Shown piece after piece: positions 48,517 through 60,893 of a DNA stretch of 64,000 bases. A program made the translations under genes and the position numbers. The DNA comes from Geosiphon pyriformis (lineage: Eukaryota > Glomeromycota > Glomeromycetes > Archaeosporales > Geosiphonaceae): the NCBI GenBank assembly GCA_016748015.1, contig JAAOMT010000436.1, positions 1,235,660 through 1,299,659 of the forward strand, read 5' to 3'. Positions within the stretch are counted from its first letter, which is position 1; each line of letters opens with the position of its first letter. The notes beneath the pieces were generated by a model. It was not told the origin of the DNA, did no database searches, and saw nothing but the letters and a program-made list of their open reading frames with translations.

Positions 48517-49299
48517 TTAGATTCAGATTATCAATTAGATCTATGATCTCAATCAACATCTATATTTTGAAATCTAGCGCCCACGAGCAGAACAATTTGT
48601 TCTTTCATGACTGGCTTGTCTCGCGATCAAGGTGACTCAAAGAAATAGGGTGGCTCCTGGATCGACTGCAAACTTCTATGACCTTGGGAAAAACTCTACC
48701 GTATGCTTTGCGTCGAAACCAAAGCAGTTTAGGTTGACCGAAAGATCTGGATTTCTTGCACAACTTGTCAACAATATAACAAGTAATTGTATCGCTGGGC
48801 AAAACGTCTTTTAAAAAAGATTTTTAGATACCATCACGCTTTATATTGGTTAAACAACCCTTCTAAATCAAATTTTGCACACCAACAACTTTTTTGAGGG
48901 CAGTTATTGTTGAGTAACACGGAGCGATTTTTAAACACCAAAAGTAGATTACTGAAAAGGAAAATGTTAATGACGGATTAAAAGTGGCAGCTCCTAGCAA
49001 ATGAATTGCCGTTCACTTTAATATGGATCCTTCTACTATTGAGGTTTTATTCAAGTACAGCAACATGTATACAAAATGCAATAGTGATGGTGGAGGAAAC
49101 GTTGATGATATTGCAGTAATTCCACTGAAAAATGAGCCAAAAAAAAGTATCCTTAGGGCCGAAATCATCCTTCCAATTACATTAGAGTCTAGAAAAACCA
49201 GTGCTTCGCCATATACCCTTAATTTCAGTCTTTTTACAGCAAAATTTTCTGGCCAGCTTAGACACATCTAAGATATGTGGATGTACACCTCTCAGGAGC
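48517..49299. other. Intergenic region with an unconvincing 82-codon frame
   Basis: Contains the aminotransferase promoter and the 3' UTR of MED18. A plus-strand frame at 49023-49271 (starting MDPSTIEVLF) and a minus-strand frame over the same bases exclude each other; neither has a domain or visible splice context. A small plus-strand gene cannot be ruled out. Confidence 0.4.
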
Positions 49300-50238
49300 T
49301 CACGCATAATTTATCTTATTTTGTAGATGCAAATGATCCACGTGATGCAAATCGAGAACACCAATTAACATAGAACTCAACTTCCCTAGTGTCTCTTCTG
49401 GATCGACTGCATCCTCACCTGTATTTATCATTGCTGTTACTTCTACAATCCACAAATTTTGAGGATCGAAAGGTTTTGCAAAGTTGGGATCATTTAAACT
49501 CTCCAACTGTGAACAGAAAAATTAAAATAAATTATTGGTTGTAAAAATTATTCGTGTTCGAATACATTTAGGTTATAAAGTCACCTGATATATACGCGTG
49601 ATAGATATCTTAACATTTCTTCCATATATGAATGTAATCCCTTTCTTGATAAACTGAAATGCGAAACTATGAACGCGATTTCCAAGAATTTATCACAACT
49701 GGTGGGCCTAGCTCGTAGTTAATGAAAATTTTCAAATTACCTATATCCAAGCGCGGACAGAAATTTAAAAGGCTCTCCCTGCGAGATACGGGAATATATT
49801 ACTGGACGTACCGTTACGGCTTTATGCGTTCTTGTTACTGGTGGGGCAATTTGACATAATTGCCTGAGATTTGACAAAGAATAATTAATCATCATGGGAA
49901 ATCTCACACGAATTTTTATGAATATTTGGTGTCTACCATTGACGTTTTGTTAAATCCTTTTCATCTAAAGGAGATTTAAGGCGTAGCAACATGTCTTCAT
50001 TCCGTTCTGGTCCTACCGGAGTTCGAACTATTTAATTTTTTTAACAAGGTCAGGCATGAGTAAAGCAGGGATGTAAGATCAAGAGAATATCAATATTTTA
50101 ATTTTTACCAGTTGGAACGAATCCCATTTCAATTTCAAAAATGTTTATTGGTTCCCGGCCACATATGCCAATTAGTCTGTCATATAGTTTTGGTTTGAGG
50201 GCGTCAGCAATATGCCCATGGAGCGAGTACTCGGTCAT
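49300..50238 (-). CDS. MED18: Mediator complex subunit 18
   Basis: Five exons (50238-50109, 50027-49937, 49863-49741, 49666-49585, 49506-49300) give 210 residues, the same size as human MED18 (208). The protein starts MTEYSLHGHIAD, like the EYLLQGS start region of the human subunit, has the conserved FLSALGYSFAFQFIKKGITF segment (human MGFRMDHEFVAKGHLF), then NLWIVEVTAMI and an acidic C-terminal helix. MED18 is a head-module subunit that pairs with MED20 and contacts RNA polymerase II. Exon 4 needs the first of two close acceptors to stay in frame. The neighbours are not functionally linked to it. Confidence 0.78.
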
Positions 50239-52399
50239 TTCGATTATCTATTAGTTGAAAGGACCCTGTAAACCTTAGATACCAAAAATCATTTTTCCCA
50301 AATCTTGAAATAAACAAGCCACAATATCTTTATTGAAATTCATGCAATGCCCGAAAAACTGTGATTGTTGTAGAATTTCTATTAATCTGTCAATTTGTGA
50401 TATTTTTCGATATTTTTGTCTAACTTAAAAATTGTAAAAGCTTTTACAATCCAAATGTAAAATTTTCGATTAAATGTGCTTTATTGAATGTAATCCAGTC
50501 ACTACTTACAAGTTAAAACATATACATGTTTATTATTCAATAGATTATTTATCTTAGTTTTACAAGTTTTATAACAAAAATAATTAAAAAATAATTATTA
50601 ATATTAATATTACTAAAACCAAAATTTGTATTTTCAATAAAATAAGTTTTTTTTTATTTTTTTATTAAATCTTATAAAAATAATTATTAAAAACACAATA
50701 AATTAATTAACAGCTTTAAAATATAACACAAAACCAGTTAACAAAGTTCTTTAAATTAAAATTTTTTTTCAAATAATTTAAATTTTGGTATTTGTAATAT
50801 CATTAAAAATTGGGGGGGGGGAGGGGGGTTTTTTAAATACTAAAAAATAAAAGCAACATTAAAAACTTTAAATGGTTGTAATATTTTTTGAAGAAAAAAA
50901 TTGTTTTAATTATTAAATAACAGAAAAAATGTTGATAATAAAAATAACAACTTAATTTGGCTTATAATTAAAACATTAAGGTTTTTTATAGTAATAACAA
51001 TTACATTAAAGCTTTTTTTGGTTTATTCTTAAAAAAAAATACTTTTAATTAAAAATTGTTCAGATTTTATATTACTTAAAAATTGTTTTATCAAATATTA
51101 TTTAATTGTTTTTTACTTTTTGCTTTGGTTATAATAATAAAAAAACAATTTTGTATTTTGTAATATTGTATTTATTAAATAATATATATAAAATATTAAA
51201 AATTTAAAAATTTACAATTTACAAAGCATTAAATTTGTAATATTTATTAAATATTATGTAAATTGTAAAATACTTATTATATAAATTAAGTATAATACTA
51301 AAAAAAAAATTTTATAAAATAATAATTTTGTTTAAAAATTTTATTTAACAAATTATAAAATAATAAAATTAATAAAACCAATTGTAAACAAATATTATTT
51401 GTTAATTTAAATATTTATAATTAAATTATATATTAACATAAAACTTGAAAAATTGTTAAAAAATAATAATTCTGTTTTAATAAATAAATATAAGCCCAAA
51501 AATGTAATAATTTTCATAAAATTTTTTAATTCACATTTATTATAAACATGTACATATATTAAAATAATAAATTGTAAAAAAAATTACACTTATTTAAGCA
51601 TTTAAATAAATAATGATACTTATTAATATCACATAAATTATAAACCAAAAATATTACAACTTTAACATCATGTAAATTATAAATCAAAGTATTATAAATT
51701 TGATGATTCAAAATTTATTAAGCATCAAATTTGTAATACTTAACAGATGTTATGTAAATTTTAAATCAAAGTATTAAAAAACTGATGTCATGTAAATTGA
51801 ATTGATGGCAATCAGGATAATTATGGAAACTCACGAGATCAAATGGATTGCAACATTATTTTCCATACACACTCGAGTTTATATTAATATCGTGAAAGAA
51901 TTTACTTTCACAGGTTCAGGAGTCAATTACCTGTTAGGTGTTATTGTTTCACCCGTCGTCCGCAGAAGTAAAAATCTAGAGCAGAAATAATGAACTATTT
52001 TTCGCCAAGCAGTGATTGTAGAGCGATTTTTAATCTCTGCTCGTAATCGGTGCAAACGCGCAACTCGCAAAGTTCAATCACAACTTTCAGATCTGTTTTT
52101 TCTGAGATACCATGATATCCATCGCTTCACAATGGTTTAAAATTCTTTAAAATATAATTAAAAATATTAATGATCCTCAAGAAATCTTGCGACAATATAA
52201 GAAAATAATGAAGATAAAAACCTCGAAAATTGTATAACTGTCTCTTATTATTCCTTTACAGAATAGCAAAAGTCCAAAAGCATCTAAACAAAAATATTAG
52301 TTTAGGAATGTTAATCAATTGGGTGAAATTTTACTATTTTTGATACTTTGCGATGAATTCAGAACTCTGAAAATTACATACTTTTGATATCCCAAAAAT
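50239..52399. other. Intergenic AT-rich region with G tract and short direct repeats
   Basis: From 50520 to 51790 the DNA is almost pure A/T, broken by a G-rich run at 50812-50828. Words like CATGTAAATTATAAATCAAAGTATTA recur in degraded form near 51665, 51730 and 51765. The flanks are of gene-island composition; 51800-52060 is richer in G/C but shows no coding features. The segment 52140-52399 follows the UTP6 stop and may be its 3' UTR. Confidence 0.45.
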
Positions 52400-55265
52400 T
52401 TATTTTCTACCTTGATCTAACATGTCCCGATACTGGCTTTCAAAAGTTTGTGAATCAGGGACGACTTTAAGAGCTTTCGAATAAATTTCAGTAGCCTTAC
52501 TGAATTGCTTTCCATTCAAAAGAAATTGTATATAAGATAACCAGAGATCTAGAAAGTTGTATGAGAAAATGAGCTTGCATAATTCGTAGAAATATGAAAA
52601 TATATGTCGCTAAGAACCTCTAGTTTTTTCTGCATTGCCTATTTGTACAGCCTGATCATATAACCAAGTAATACGATTGAAAGTGAATGATGAGGCTGGA
52701 GAAGATGGTTGAAACTGATCCTCCTCTAACTCGATACAGATTTGATAAAAACCCTCAGTAGGGATTATCTGCGATAGAAGACTATAAATGAGTTTAAATT
52801 AATAACATGAAGTTTTAGATTCATCTTTTCTCATGCAAGAATCAGGAAATTAAATTCACCTTTCATAGACCTTCCTTGCCTTGTTAATTCCTCCTTGTTT
52901 GACGGCCCAGGTAAGATATCGATCAGCGACCAAGTTTTTAAGCTCAATTATTTCAGACAGATTCCCAATGATGGAGGAATTAGATATTGAAGAAACTTTG
53001 AGCATAGAAATCTAAAATATGTGATAAGAATGCTAATAAAATCTTATAAAAATGTTAAATCAAATCGCACTAGTAAGATTATTCGCTAAACCAAATTACC
53101 ATCAGCCTTTTATCCAGCTCTTCGTCATTAAAATGTTCCTCACTCCAACTTGCGAGAGTCCATGAAATATACGAGTCCCATAAGTATAATGAGTTGGGAT
53201 TTAATTTCAGCGCTTCAGCGTACAACAATAATTGGGTGTTATGGGGTTCATTTATTGTGAGTTCCATATTACTAATCCTTTTTATCCATAACTCTGGATT
53301 CTGGGGAAAATTGAGAGTTCCTTTTAGCAAAATGCTCTGTACTTTTTCAACTCGAGTGCTATCAGCATCGGAATTCGACAAAATCAAATCTGCCCAATTT
53401 GAATACATTCGATCGGATATTAATTGGAGATTTTCTGCAGTTTTATAAGCCTTATGTAATTCTGTTGAGAAAAGATCGCGCTGTTTTGATTTAAGAAATA
53501 ATAGATTTTAGAAGGATAAAGAAATTAACTTATCAAAAGAAAAATCATTACCAAATTTGATTGGCTCGTTTTCTTCAAGTTCTCATTAAGAAACTGTGTG
53601 TATAAATACCAAACTTCGGTATTGGCGAGCTCCTTAAACATCCAAAGAAACCAAAAACGTAAATAATAAATTAGCAGAAAGTAAGAGAAAAAAATCCCGC
53701 AACAAACCTCGAGGCATTTTTGAAACTCCGCTATGCTTTTATTCACAGCATCCACGAATTCCGGAGCTTCTTCATCAGATATGTAACTCAGATGTCGTTC
53801 AGCGAAATAAACACGAGCTCGAGTGTTGTCTGAAAAATCCTGGCGAATGCTAGAAATCTTTGAGACAAATATGGTAATGGTTTGAAATAGTAAAGTTATC
53901 ACGATCTAACCTTTGATAAACTTCTTCCTGACCAACAAACGTGTCCGAAAATTGTTTATATATATCAATAAACTTTTGACGAAATGATAAATCATTAGGA
54001 ATGGCTGAATTCGAGGAAAAAAATTGTAATAAATATATATGTATGTATGATGTAGAACGTTTTGTATATCCACAACAATACTTGATAAAAGTGGACAATT
54101 TACATACCTTTGATAGCATGATTAAAGGCAATTTTAGCCAGTTCACCAGTCATCAATTTATCATTATTCTTGATTTGAAGAAAACCTTCCTTTTTAATTT
54201 TTTCACCTGCTTTTGCCATCTCGTGTGCGAGAAATTCTTGGCCCGTAATTTTGGGTAATTTAAGCATGGTTTCTTCATCGAATTCGTCTGGCTTTACTTC
54301 ATCTGTTGTCTCCTCTGAGGTAGCAGAAATACCCAAAATTTCACGCCGAGCTTTTATTTTTGCGACATATATCAATTCTAACTTGAAATATTCGTGCCAA
54401 AGTTGTTTTGAAGTTGGGTTAAGCCGAAGACCACGTTCCATCAATACTAAATGTTTGAATAAAATAAAATCATTAAGGACCTAAAATTTCAGACAATAAA
54501 TAAATTAATAAATAAATAAAATGATCCGTAGTTTGTGAACCTCTTGCAGCAATAATATTCGTATTCCTCTCAAATTCCCATTGAGCGGCAAGAATCCAAA
54601 GGGGAGGTTTTGTAGGATGTAATTGAAGCGCACTACATTAGGATTAGAAATTTAGAATACAAAAAATTGAGTTGCAACTTATTCGAATGTTACCTTGCAA
54701 AAATCTTACTCAACAATTTGCCAGAGTTTGAGGATTTAGCAAATTCAATGTACTGTAACCATAACCCCAGATCTCCTTTGAATTTGTTTAATGCCCGATC
54801 AAAAATATGATAAATACGTCGTGGGATCGCATAATCTGATATGGTGGTTTTCCCTTTGACCTCTTATAGAATCAAATATCCAATAATCAGTTTAAGTCTA
54901 ATCTTATTTGTTTAAAAAATAACAAACAAAATCCGGATTGATATATACTTACTAAGACGCTTTTTCCTTGTTTTTCGTAATTGTTCCAAGTTCATCTCAT
55001 ACTCAATGTATCGCAGAAAATCGATTTTTTGCGATTGCATTCTTTTCAAAGCATATTCAAAATTTGTACGCCTTTTGATTATCGATTTTATTTCGGGCTA
55101 AAAGTTTAGATACATTTTTAGGGAGATGAACAATAAAGAACTTATAATAATAAACGTGGGACAAAAAAGCTGCCAAAGGGTAACCTTGTTGAATATATTT
55201 TTCTGCTCTAGATCCTCGAGCTCGGGGACCATTTGCTCAAGGTAAAACTGTACGGTTTCAGCCAT
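52400..55265 (-). CDS. UTP6: U3 snoRNP/SSU processome protein UTP6
   Basis: Twelve exons (55265-55185, 55097-54953, 54862-54694, 54632-54541, 54446-54108, 54004-53911, 53849-53708, 53632-53552, 53480-53100, 53011-52860, 52781-52618, 52548-52400) give 662 residues. UTP6 is a HAT-repeat protein of the small-subunit processome, needed for 18S rRNA maturation in the nucleolus. The start M-AETVQFYLEQMVPELEDLE matches the family start (UTP6 N-terminal domain). HAT-like motifs follow: GLWLQYIEFAK, LWILAAQWEFE, QLWHEYFKLEL, EVWYLYTQFL, ELWIKRISNME and LWLSYIQFLL. A Glu/Asp/Lys-rich insert at about 200-240 is not part of the repeats. The last exon could instead be spliced at a GTAGAA donor, adding a short end. 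Confidence 0.85.
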
Positions 55266-55529
55266 ATTTGCTAGGTAGGAAGGAGAGAATGCTCACAAGG
55301 AACATTAAATTTTCGGCGCCTTTTTTAATTCAGTGAGTCATAGAGGATTGATTCTGATTGGGCAAAATGCTTAGTAGAAAACAGTTATATATAGAGGATA
55401 GGTTGTAGAGATGACGCACGAATAGAACCTTTGTATTAACCTCTTTTATTCAAAATCTATCTCTGCGGTTTTTATTATACTCTTTAAGTTTTTCTAATTT
55501 TCATCTCAAGGAACAAAAAAACTCACAAG
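55266..55529. promoter_or_regulatory. Divergent promoter, UTP6 / RAD6
   Basis: 264 bases separate the two start codons, so the genes share a bidirectional promoter. No clear TATA box or known binding site stands out apart from a TATATATAG word near 55388. Confidence 0.45.
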
Positions 55530-56110
55530 ATGTCGACTGAGGCTCGTCGTAGGTTGATGCGAGACTTTAAACGCCTTCAGAATGACCCACCAGGTGGTAT
55601 CTCTGGGGCACCTTGTCCTGATAATATTTTATTGTGGAACGCTGTGATCTTTGGTCCTGGTATGTTTCTCGTCTTACAGCAGGAAAAACTTGAAGCGAAT
55701 AGTGCAAGAAACAAGAGAAACTTTTTTGATCTGTGCACATTGTTTTTGTTTGTCTCATAATTTACCCTTGGGTCTATTAATGTATAGCTGATACGCCTTT
55801 TGAAGATGGAACTTTTAAACTTGCACTTCAATTCGATGAAAATTATCCAAACAAGCCACCTTCAGTTAAATTTATCTCAAAGATGTTTCATCCTAATGTG
55901 TACGCAAACGGTGAATTATGTCTGGACATTTTGCAGAATAGATGGTCGCCCACTTATGACGTTGCTGCAATCTTGACCAGTATTCAAAGTTTGTTGCACG
56001 ACCCGAATCCAAATTCGCCAGCCAATGCAGAGGCTGCTAATTTATATCGGGAAAACAGAAAAGAATATACTAGGAGGGTTCGAGATATTGTAGAGAATTC
56101 GTGGGAATGA
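55530..56110 (+). CDS. RAD6: Ubiquitin-conjugating enzyme E2 RAD6/UBC2
   Basis: Two exons (55530-55659 and 55788-56110) give 150 residues, one less than fission yeast Rhp6. Rad6 ubiquitinates histone H2B with Bre1 and PCNA with Rad18. The start [17 protein letters not shown] is the invariant Rad6 N-terminus that binds E3 partners. The HPN motif is at 78-80 and the active Cys is C88 (GELCLDIL). The domain ends at the last helix ([11 protein letters not shown]) and lacks the acidic tail of the budding yeast enzyme, as in other filamentous fungi and animals. The gene shares a promoter with UTP6 and converges on the kinetochore gene, 354 bases from its stop. Confidence 0.95.
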
Positions 56111-56464
56111 GCTTATAGATCTTCAATGAAACGAGGCGTATCATGAACGGAGGCGATTAATCTTTTCATTTTAGTGTAAATTAGAAAATTTTATCCTGAA
56201 TAATCGACAATTTGGGTCTCATTATTACTTAGATCTATATCCTTTTTGTGAATATATCCTTGCAACGTTTGCCTTTTTCTCACATTCGGTTTATAGTTTT
56301 TCGTAAAGTCGTTGGTTCCCAAAAAAATACAAAAATAAATTAATTTACTATCTTGCACCCAAAGTTCAGAGCTTTCAAGTATTCCTTTAGAAAACGCAGC
56401 AACATTTTGCAAAGAAACTTTTTTTTTCGTGGCTCACGATACAAGACATGTAACCAAATAATTA
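56111..56464. other. Gap between convergent genes RAD6 and CENP-U-like
   Basis: Holds both 3' UTRs. A minus-strand frame of 73 codons at 56191-56412 has no features and lies beyond the stop of the kinetochore gene. Confidence 0.4.
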
Positions 56465-59238
56465 TCACTCTCGTTTACTATACAACATGGAATTCTTATC
56501 TTCATTACCCGCTTCTCTAATTGCGAAATCCAATGCTTCCATAATTCTATTGAATCTTCGGATTGTTCCCAAGGTTCCATATGCCTGATCATTTTCACGA
56601 ATTTTAATATTGGAAGTGTTGGTAAGAGATAAGTCCCCACAGCGCTTTATCACATTTGTCACGAGACTTTCAAAAACACCCTGTAAATAGTTCAAGTTAA
56701 ATTGAGAAATATAGTTTGACGTGCAAATCAATTAATAAAAATCAAATATTAATTTAATTACTTTCGGAGTATGATGATCGCTCTCAATTATAGGAGCTTG
56801 TACTTTAACAGACTCTCCTAATGATTCAAGCTCAGGACGATCCACCTCCTGGAAATTCTAAAAATAATAATAATAAAAATAATAATATGATTGATCTATT
56901 TCCAAAATTAAAAACAGTTTTTTTTTTATCATAATGATGACCTTTCGAGCTTTTTCCTGCTTTCGGAATTTCGCTTGCAAATTATTAATATCTCCACGAA
57001 CTTCTTGTCGTTGATTTTGGATATCCAATAACTCGTTCCGCAATTCTTTGGTTCGTAACCGAGTTTTACGCAAAGCAGATTGTAAAGAGGAATGCTCATC
57101 GAAAAGATCACTCTGTAAATTTTATACCAAAAACCAATATTTCTTCAAATTCCTCCTGGAGCGCCGTTATATATCAAAAACGACACAAACCTGTTCTATA
57201 ATGTACAGCTCTACTTCACTTTTAAAACGACCAAATTCCTTGGAGAAATCATGATCGTCTCTAGTAAAGAACTTTTCAATTAAATGATTTTATAATTAAT
57301 CGAAAAATAAAATTTCACTCACGAAAATTCTTGGATCATTGAAGTGATAGTTTCTCCAATCACATCCATGGTATTAATCCTAGCCCTTCTTTGCAAAACT
57401 TTACCATTTTTGTCTTTCACAGATGGAGGTATTAATTTAATACACTTGACTTTACGCTGTCTGATTGGAAAACGTGCTTTTGCATTGCGCCTGGGCTGCT
57501 TATCATTTTCCAAAACGTTGTGATCTGAAATTTTAGATGTCTCTTCAACAATTTTCATCTTCACGTCTTCCGATGAAATATTAGGGGATTTATCATCATC
57601 ATCATCATCATCATCGTCATCATCATCAGTTGGTATGTCGGAGGGACTTTCTATCTCATTGTTGAGAGCAGTTGAAGATGTTGATGGAATAGGTGTTTTA
57701 GGTGGTGAGAAACTTCTGATAACTCTTCCTTTTATTTTCTGAAAAATATATTAGTAAACAATTTGAAAATCTCAAATAAATAATTGAAATACCTTTTGCG
57801 TTTGTGCACGCTTATGAACCTCAACTCGTGCTCTTTTAAGCGTTTTGACATTCTCGCTTTTTGGAGGGATAACAGAACGAACAATTTTTTGAAGCTTTGA
57901 TACGACTTGAGACTCGCTGATAGTTTCATTGCCACTATTAACATCACCTTCATCGATGTCCATTATTGTGTTGGATTGCTCCAACAATATCTCATCGTTA
58001 GGGTTTTCTGTTGGGATTGAAATGGTGTGTCTGTCGAAGGTTTTTGATGAATTTTCAAGAGGTGGAATTGAGACTAATTTTCCGTTTTGCCAATATGAGA
58101 GTAGATAATTGGACGAAGTGCCTGATTCAAAAAGAAGGTTAAACTAGAAAGTTCAAAAATGAATAAAAATCGAAGGATACAATTAGTCTCAAGATTTATT
58201 GATTTACCTAGTTCCTTGTTAGTTTTCCTAGTTGTACGAACATTTGAAGACATTTTAATATCGTCCAGAATGGAAGATTGGAGGGGGAGTTTAGATGAGC
58301 TAATTGATTCCTTTGATATGTTGGGTTTAACGAGCGTATCAGGCCTTTTTAAGCTACCTGAGCTTGTGGTTGATAATTTATTTTTAAATATGTTGGAATC
58401 ATTTGAGGTATAAGATAAATCCTTCAAGTTGATCGAACTAGAGGATGGAATAGCGTGAATACTTTCATCCAAGAGGTTTGAGGATCCTGAATTATCAGTT
58501 TCTTGAAGGGTTATGGAGGTTACCCTTGCAGCAAAATCTGGTGGAGTTTGTGAAGATCTGGGTTCAGGTGATGAATTATGATGAACAAGTAATTTTTCTT
58601 CAATTTCTTCTATTATTAGTGGCGATATATTTTCTTTAATCTCTTCTATAGACTTGGAGGTTTCGATTGTTTTCGTTCCTTTTTTCATTAACTCTGATGT
58701 TCCATTTTTTTCAACTTGCATGAAATCTGAGGAGAATCCTTTTTTAGTTCCTACAATTAACTCTTCAATCCTTTCAATTAACTCTCCCGATTGACTTTCT
58801 TCAATCCTTTCAATTAACTCTTCCGATTGTCTTTCTTCAATCCTTTCAATTAAATCAGATGGTCTGGTCAACGAGGATGAAGGTGGGAATTGTTTCAGTT
58901 GTATTGAGAAGGGTGGAGGTTGCGTTTCATTATTTATGGGTGCGACGATTGTGAAGTTTCTGACTTGGGTTTGATGTGTACTAAAAACAAAATTAAAAAA
59001 GGTTTGCTGGTTAGGTAATGTTATCAATTAAGTATTGTACGTGAAGACCTCAAAATAGAAACGAAAAAATTATTACACACCCGGGACCTCTTCTCCTTTG
59101 AAGAGCCCTTTCTTGATATTTTTCTGGTACGTTTGGACCTAATTCAAAGGTGAGTCCGATGCCTCAGAATCAGCCATTGTTGAAATTTTTCTTGAAGGTG
59201 GGGGTTTAACAAATTACCAGACCTTCAGCAGTAGACAT
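56465..59238 (-). CDS. Inner-kinetochore CENP-U/Ame1-like protein
   Basis: Nine exons (59238-59223, 59162-59081, 58980-58208, 58121-57793, 57738-57323, 57260-57191, 57112-56942, 56857-56762, 56680-56465) give 722 residues in frame. The first donor (GTCTGG) is poor, so the N-terminus is uncertain. Near the start lies ERALQRRRGPG, like the short basic motif by which Ame1 binds the Mis12 complex. A Ser-rich disordered half follows with a 12-residue repeat (residues about 75-105), a run of about 12 Asp, then a basic patch (RRNAKARFPIRQRKVKCIK). The C-terminal third has the Ame1-like helix DVIGETITSMIQEF, a long coiled coil (SLQSALRKTRLRTKELRNEL) and a last helix with IRRFNRIMEALDF. The call rests on this order of parts, not on a domain search. 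A general coiled-coil nuclear protein is the alternative. Confidence 0.5.
57590..57628. repeat. Trinucleotide run coding poly-aspartate
   Basis: A near-perfect ATC run (GAT codons on the minus strand, with one GAC) in exon 5 of the kinetochore gene codes for about 12 Asp. It is a likely site of length variation. Confidence 0.8.
58764..58858. repeat. 36-bp minisatellite in the kinetochore gene
   Basis: Two full units (58764-58799, 58800-58835) and a partial third (58836-58858) code for ELIERIEESQSG-type peptides in the kinetochore gene. The 12-residue unit is helical and acidic. Units differ at few bases, so the array is young. Confidence 0.85.
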
Positions 59239-59339
59239 GATCGAAGTACTTTGCATTCCTATGACAGGCAAAAATATAATTTGAATACTTTTGTAAGTTG
59301 CGAAATTATTTACTCTATTATACCGTCATGAATGACATC

Positions 59340-59455
59340 ACGCGTTACCGATCCGGACCGGGGTCATCCTGCTAAAAGATCGACAAAATTAATTTTTTGC
59401 TGGCACGCGTCGTGAAAAGATCGACAAAATAAATTTTTTACTGCCACGCGTCGTG
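59340..59455. promoter_or_regulatory. Divergent promoter with three ACGCGT (MCB) boxes
   Basis: ACGCGT occurs at 59340-59345, 59405-59410 and 59446-59451, between the starts of the kinetochore gene (minus) and a hypothetical gene (plus). ACGCGT is the MluI cell-cycle box bound by MBF in yeasts, which drives late-G1 transcription. Two boxes lie in a 41-bp direct repeat (59374-59414 and 59415-59455) that also carries AAAAGATCGACAAAAT. Three copies of this hexamer within 112 bases of AT-rich DNA are unlikely by chance. Confidence 0.6.
59374..59455. repeat. 41-bp tandem direct repeat in the promoter
   Basis: Two adjacent 41-bp units that differ at only a few positions, each ending in CACGCGTCGTG. 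Confidence 0.9.
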
Positions 59456-59478
59456 AAAACTCGAACTTTGCTACAAAT

Positions 59479-60668
59479 ATGTCTGACCTGCAAAGACTTC
59501 ACTATTTTGAAAACAGTTTATCATGGTGTTTAAAAAGTTTTTTACGATGGAGTTTGTTCTATGCTCCCGATTTTAGTGACAAAGCCAGTGAGCATCGTGT
59601 TTACAAGACATACTTGGACTCTATTCGGAAAAAGAAATGGGACCCGACAGATGAATTTATGCAGTACATTAATCAGTTTGATGAAACTGTATGTAACAGA
59701 AACAATATTCCAACTATTGTTCGAAAATCATTTATTCATGGGAGATTCAATTCATGTTATCATGAGGCGCAACATATTTTAACCCATTTGTGAGTATATA
59801 TATACTTGGCGTTTATTGATTCGCGGATCCAGGCAAGGGTTCTTACGAATTGATAGCAGACTTTCTGTTTGGTGCCACACAATGGCAACAACAAAGTTTT
59901 GGATCAACATCTTATTTTCGCGAAAAGTTTTCCCCGTTTTACATAGAATATCTAAGTTTTTAGGTTTTCCAAAATTAAATATCATTTTTGATTTTTGAGA
60001 GAGCGTATCCTTTAAGTGTAAAAATTGTACAAAAGTCTTGGTCATACTTTTATCTTTAGACTTTTATATCCATTTACTTTTTCTATGTATTTTAGACCTT
60101 TCCTTTTGCCCCCTTCGCATCGTCCTTTTTTTTTTTTTTACATGATCACTTTTTGGGGAAACAAAAGAGTCAACTCTAGTATTGCAAATTAATATTAATT
60201 CACCCCTTTTTTTTCCCCCAATTTCTTTGGCGTTTCTTTTTCTACCAAGCCACTTATTTGAATTCTTGCCTTCCTTTCCAAAACCACAGAATTCCACCGA
60301 TGCTTTATTAATGGCAATTGTTCCCAACCTTTTTACTCTAGCCAAAAGATTCTACAAAGAACATAGAATTCTAGAGAGTAAGGCCTTGGTTATTATTAAA
60401 ATTAAACAACAGTTTTTTGGTACTCACCCTATAAAGAAAAACAATTTGCAGACTGACAATAATTCCTTCACATGGCCATCATGAGTCGGCAATAACTCCG
60501 ATCCCCACTACCAAATTCCATATAATTCTCCACTCACTTGCAGCAAAATATAAAAACGAATACGATATCCTATTAGCTGAAAAAAAGGAATGGCAATCAG
60601 CTCCCATGCATCTTGCACAATGGGTTGGAAGAGGATTGAGACCACTGGTTTCAAAACACAGTGTCTGA
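59479..60668 (+). CDS. Hypothetical gene, exon structure unresolved
   Basis: A first exon at 59479-59789 (MSDLQRLHYFENS start, 103 codons, GTGAGT donor) is convincing as coding and follows the ACGCGT promoter. Downstream plus-strand segments with coding character are about 60287-60480 (NSTDALLMAIVPN) and 60485-60668 (ITPIPTTKFHIILHSL to VSKHSV and stop), but they lie in different frames and I could not join them without a break. The minus strand is also open over 60479-60733, so the reading strand there is not certain. The first exon is rich in aromatic and basic residues, with no domain I recognise. The later segments may belong to a separate repeated gene family that is degraded here. Confidence 0.35.
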
Positions 60669-60893
60669 AAAGCGATATGTTGTGAACGGGCAACTTTCAC
60701 AACATCCATAAAGTCTGTTTTTCCTCTATCCAAAGAGTCTTTGCATTTTGGACCTGAATTTTCACCACATCCAATTTCTTGGTGGTCAGACTAAAAATGC
60801 ATTAATAAAAAAATTATGAGTAAAAATGCATTAATAAAAAAAGTTTAAGAATAAAAAAATTATGTACAAGAAAAAGGTAATCACAGGATTTTC

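Noticed and set aside
49023-49271. Possible small plus-strand gene of 82 codons
   Set aside because: The opposite strand is equally open, no domain or intron signal is seen, and base use does not favour either strand; left as intergenic with a note.
58159-58413. Plus-strand frame of 84 codons over the kinetochore gene
   Set aside because: Antisense shadow of a long, well-supported minus-strand exon.
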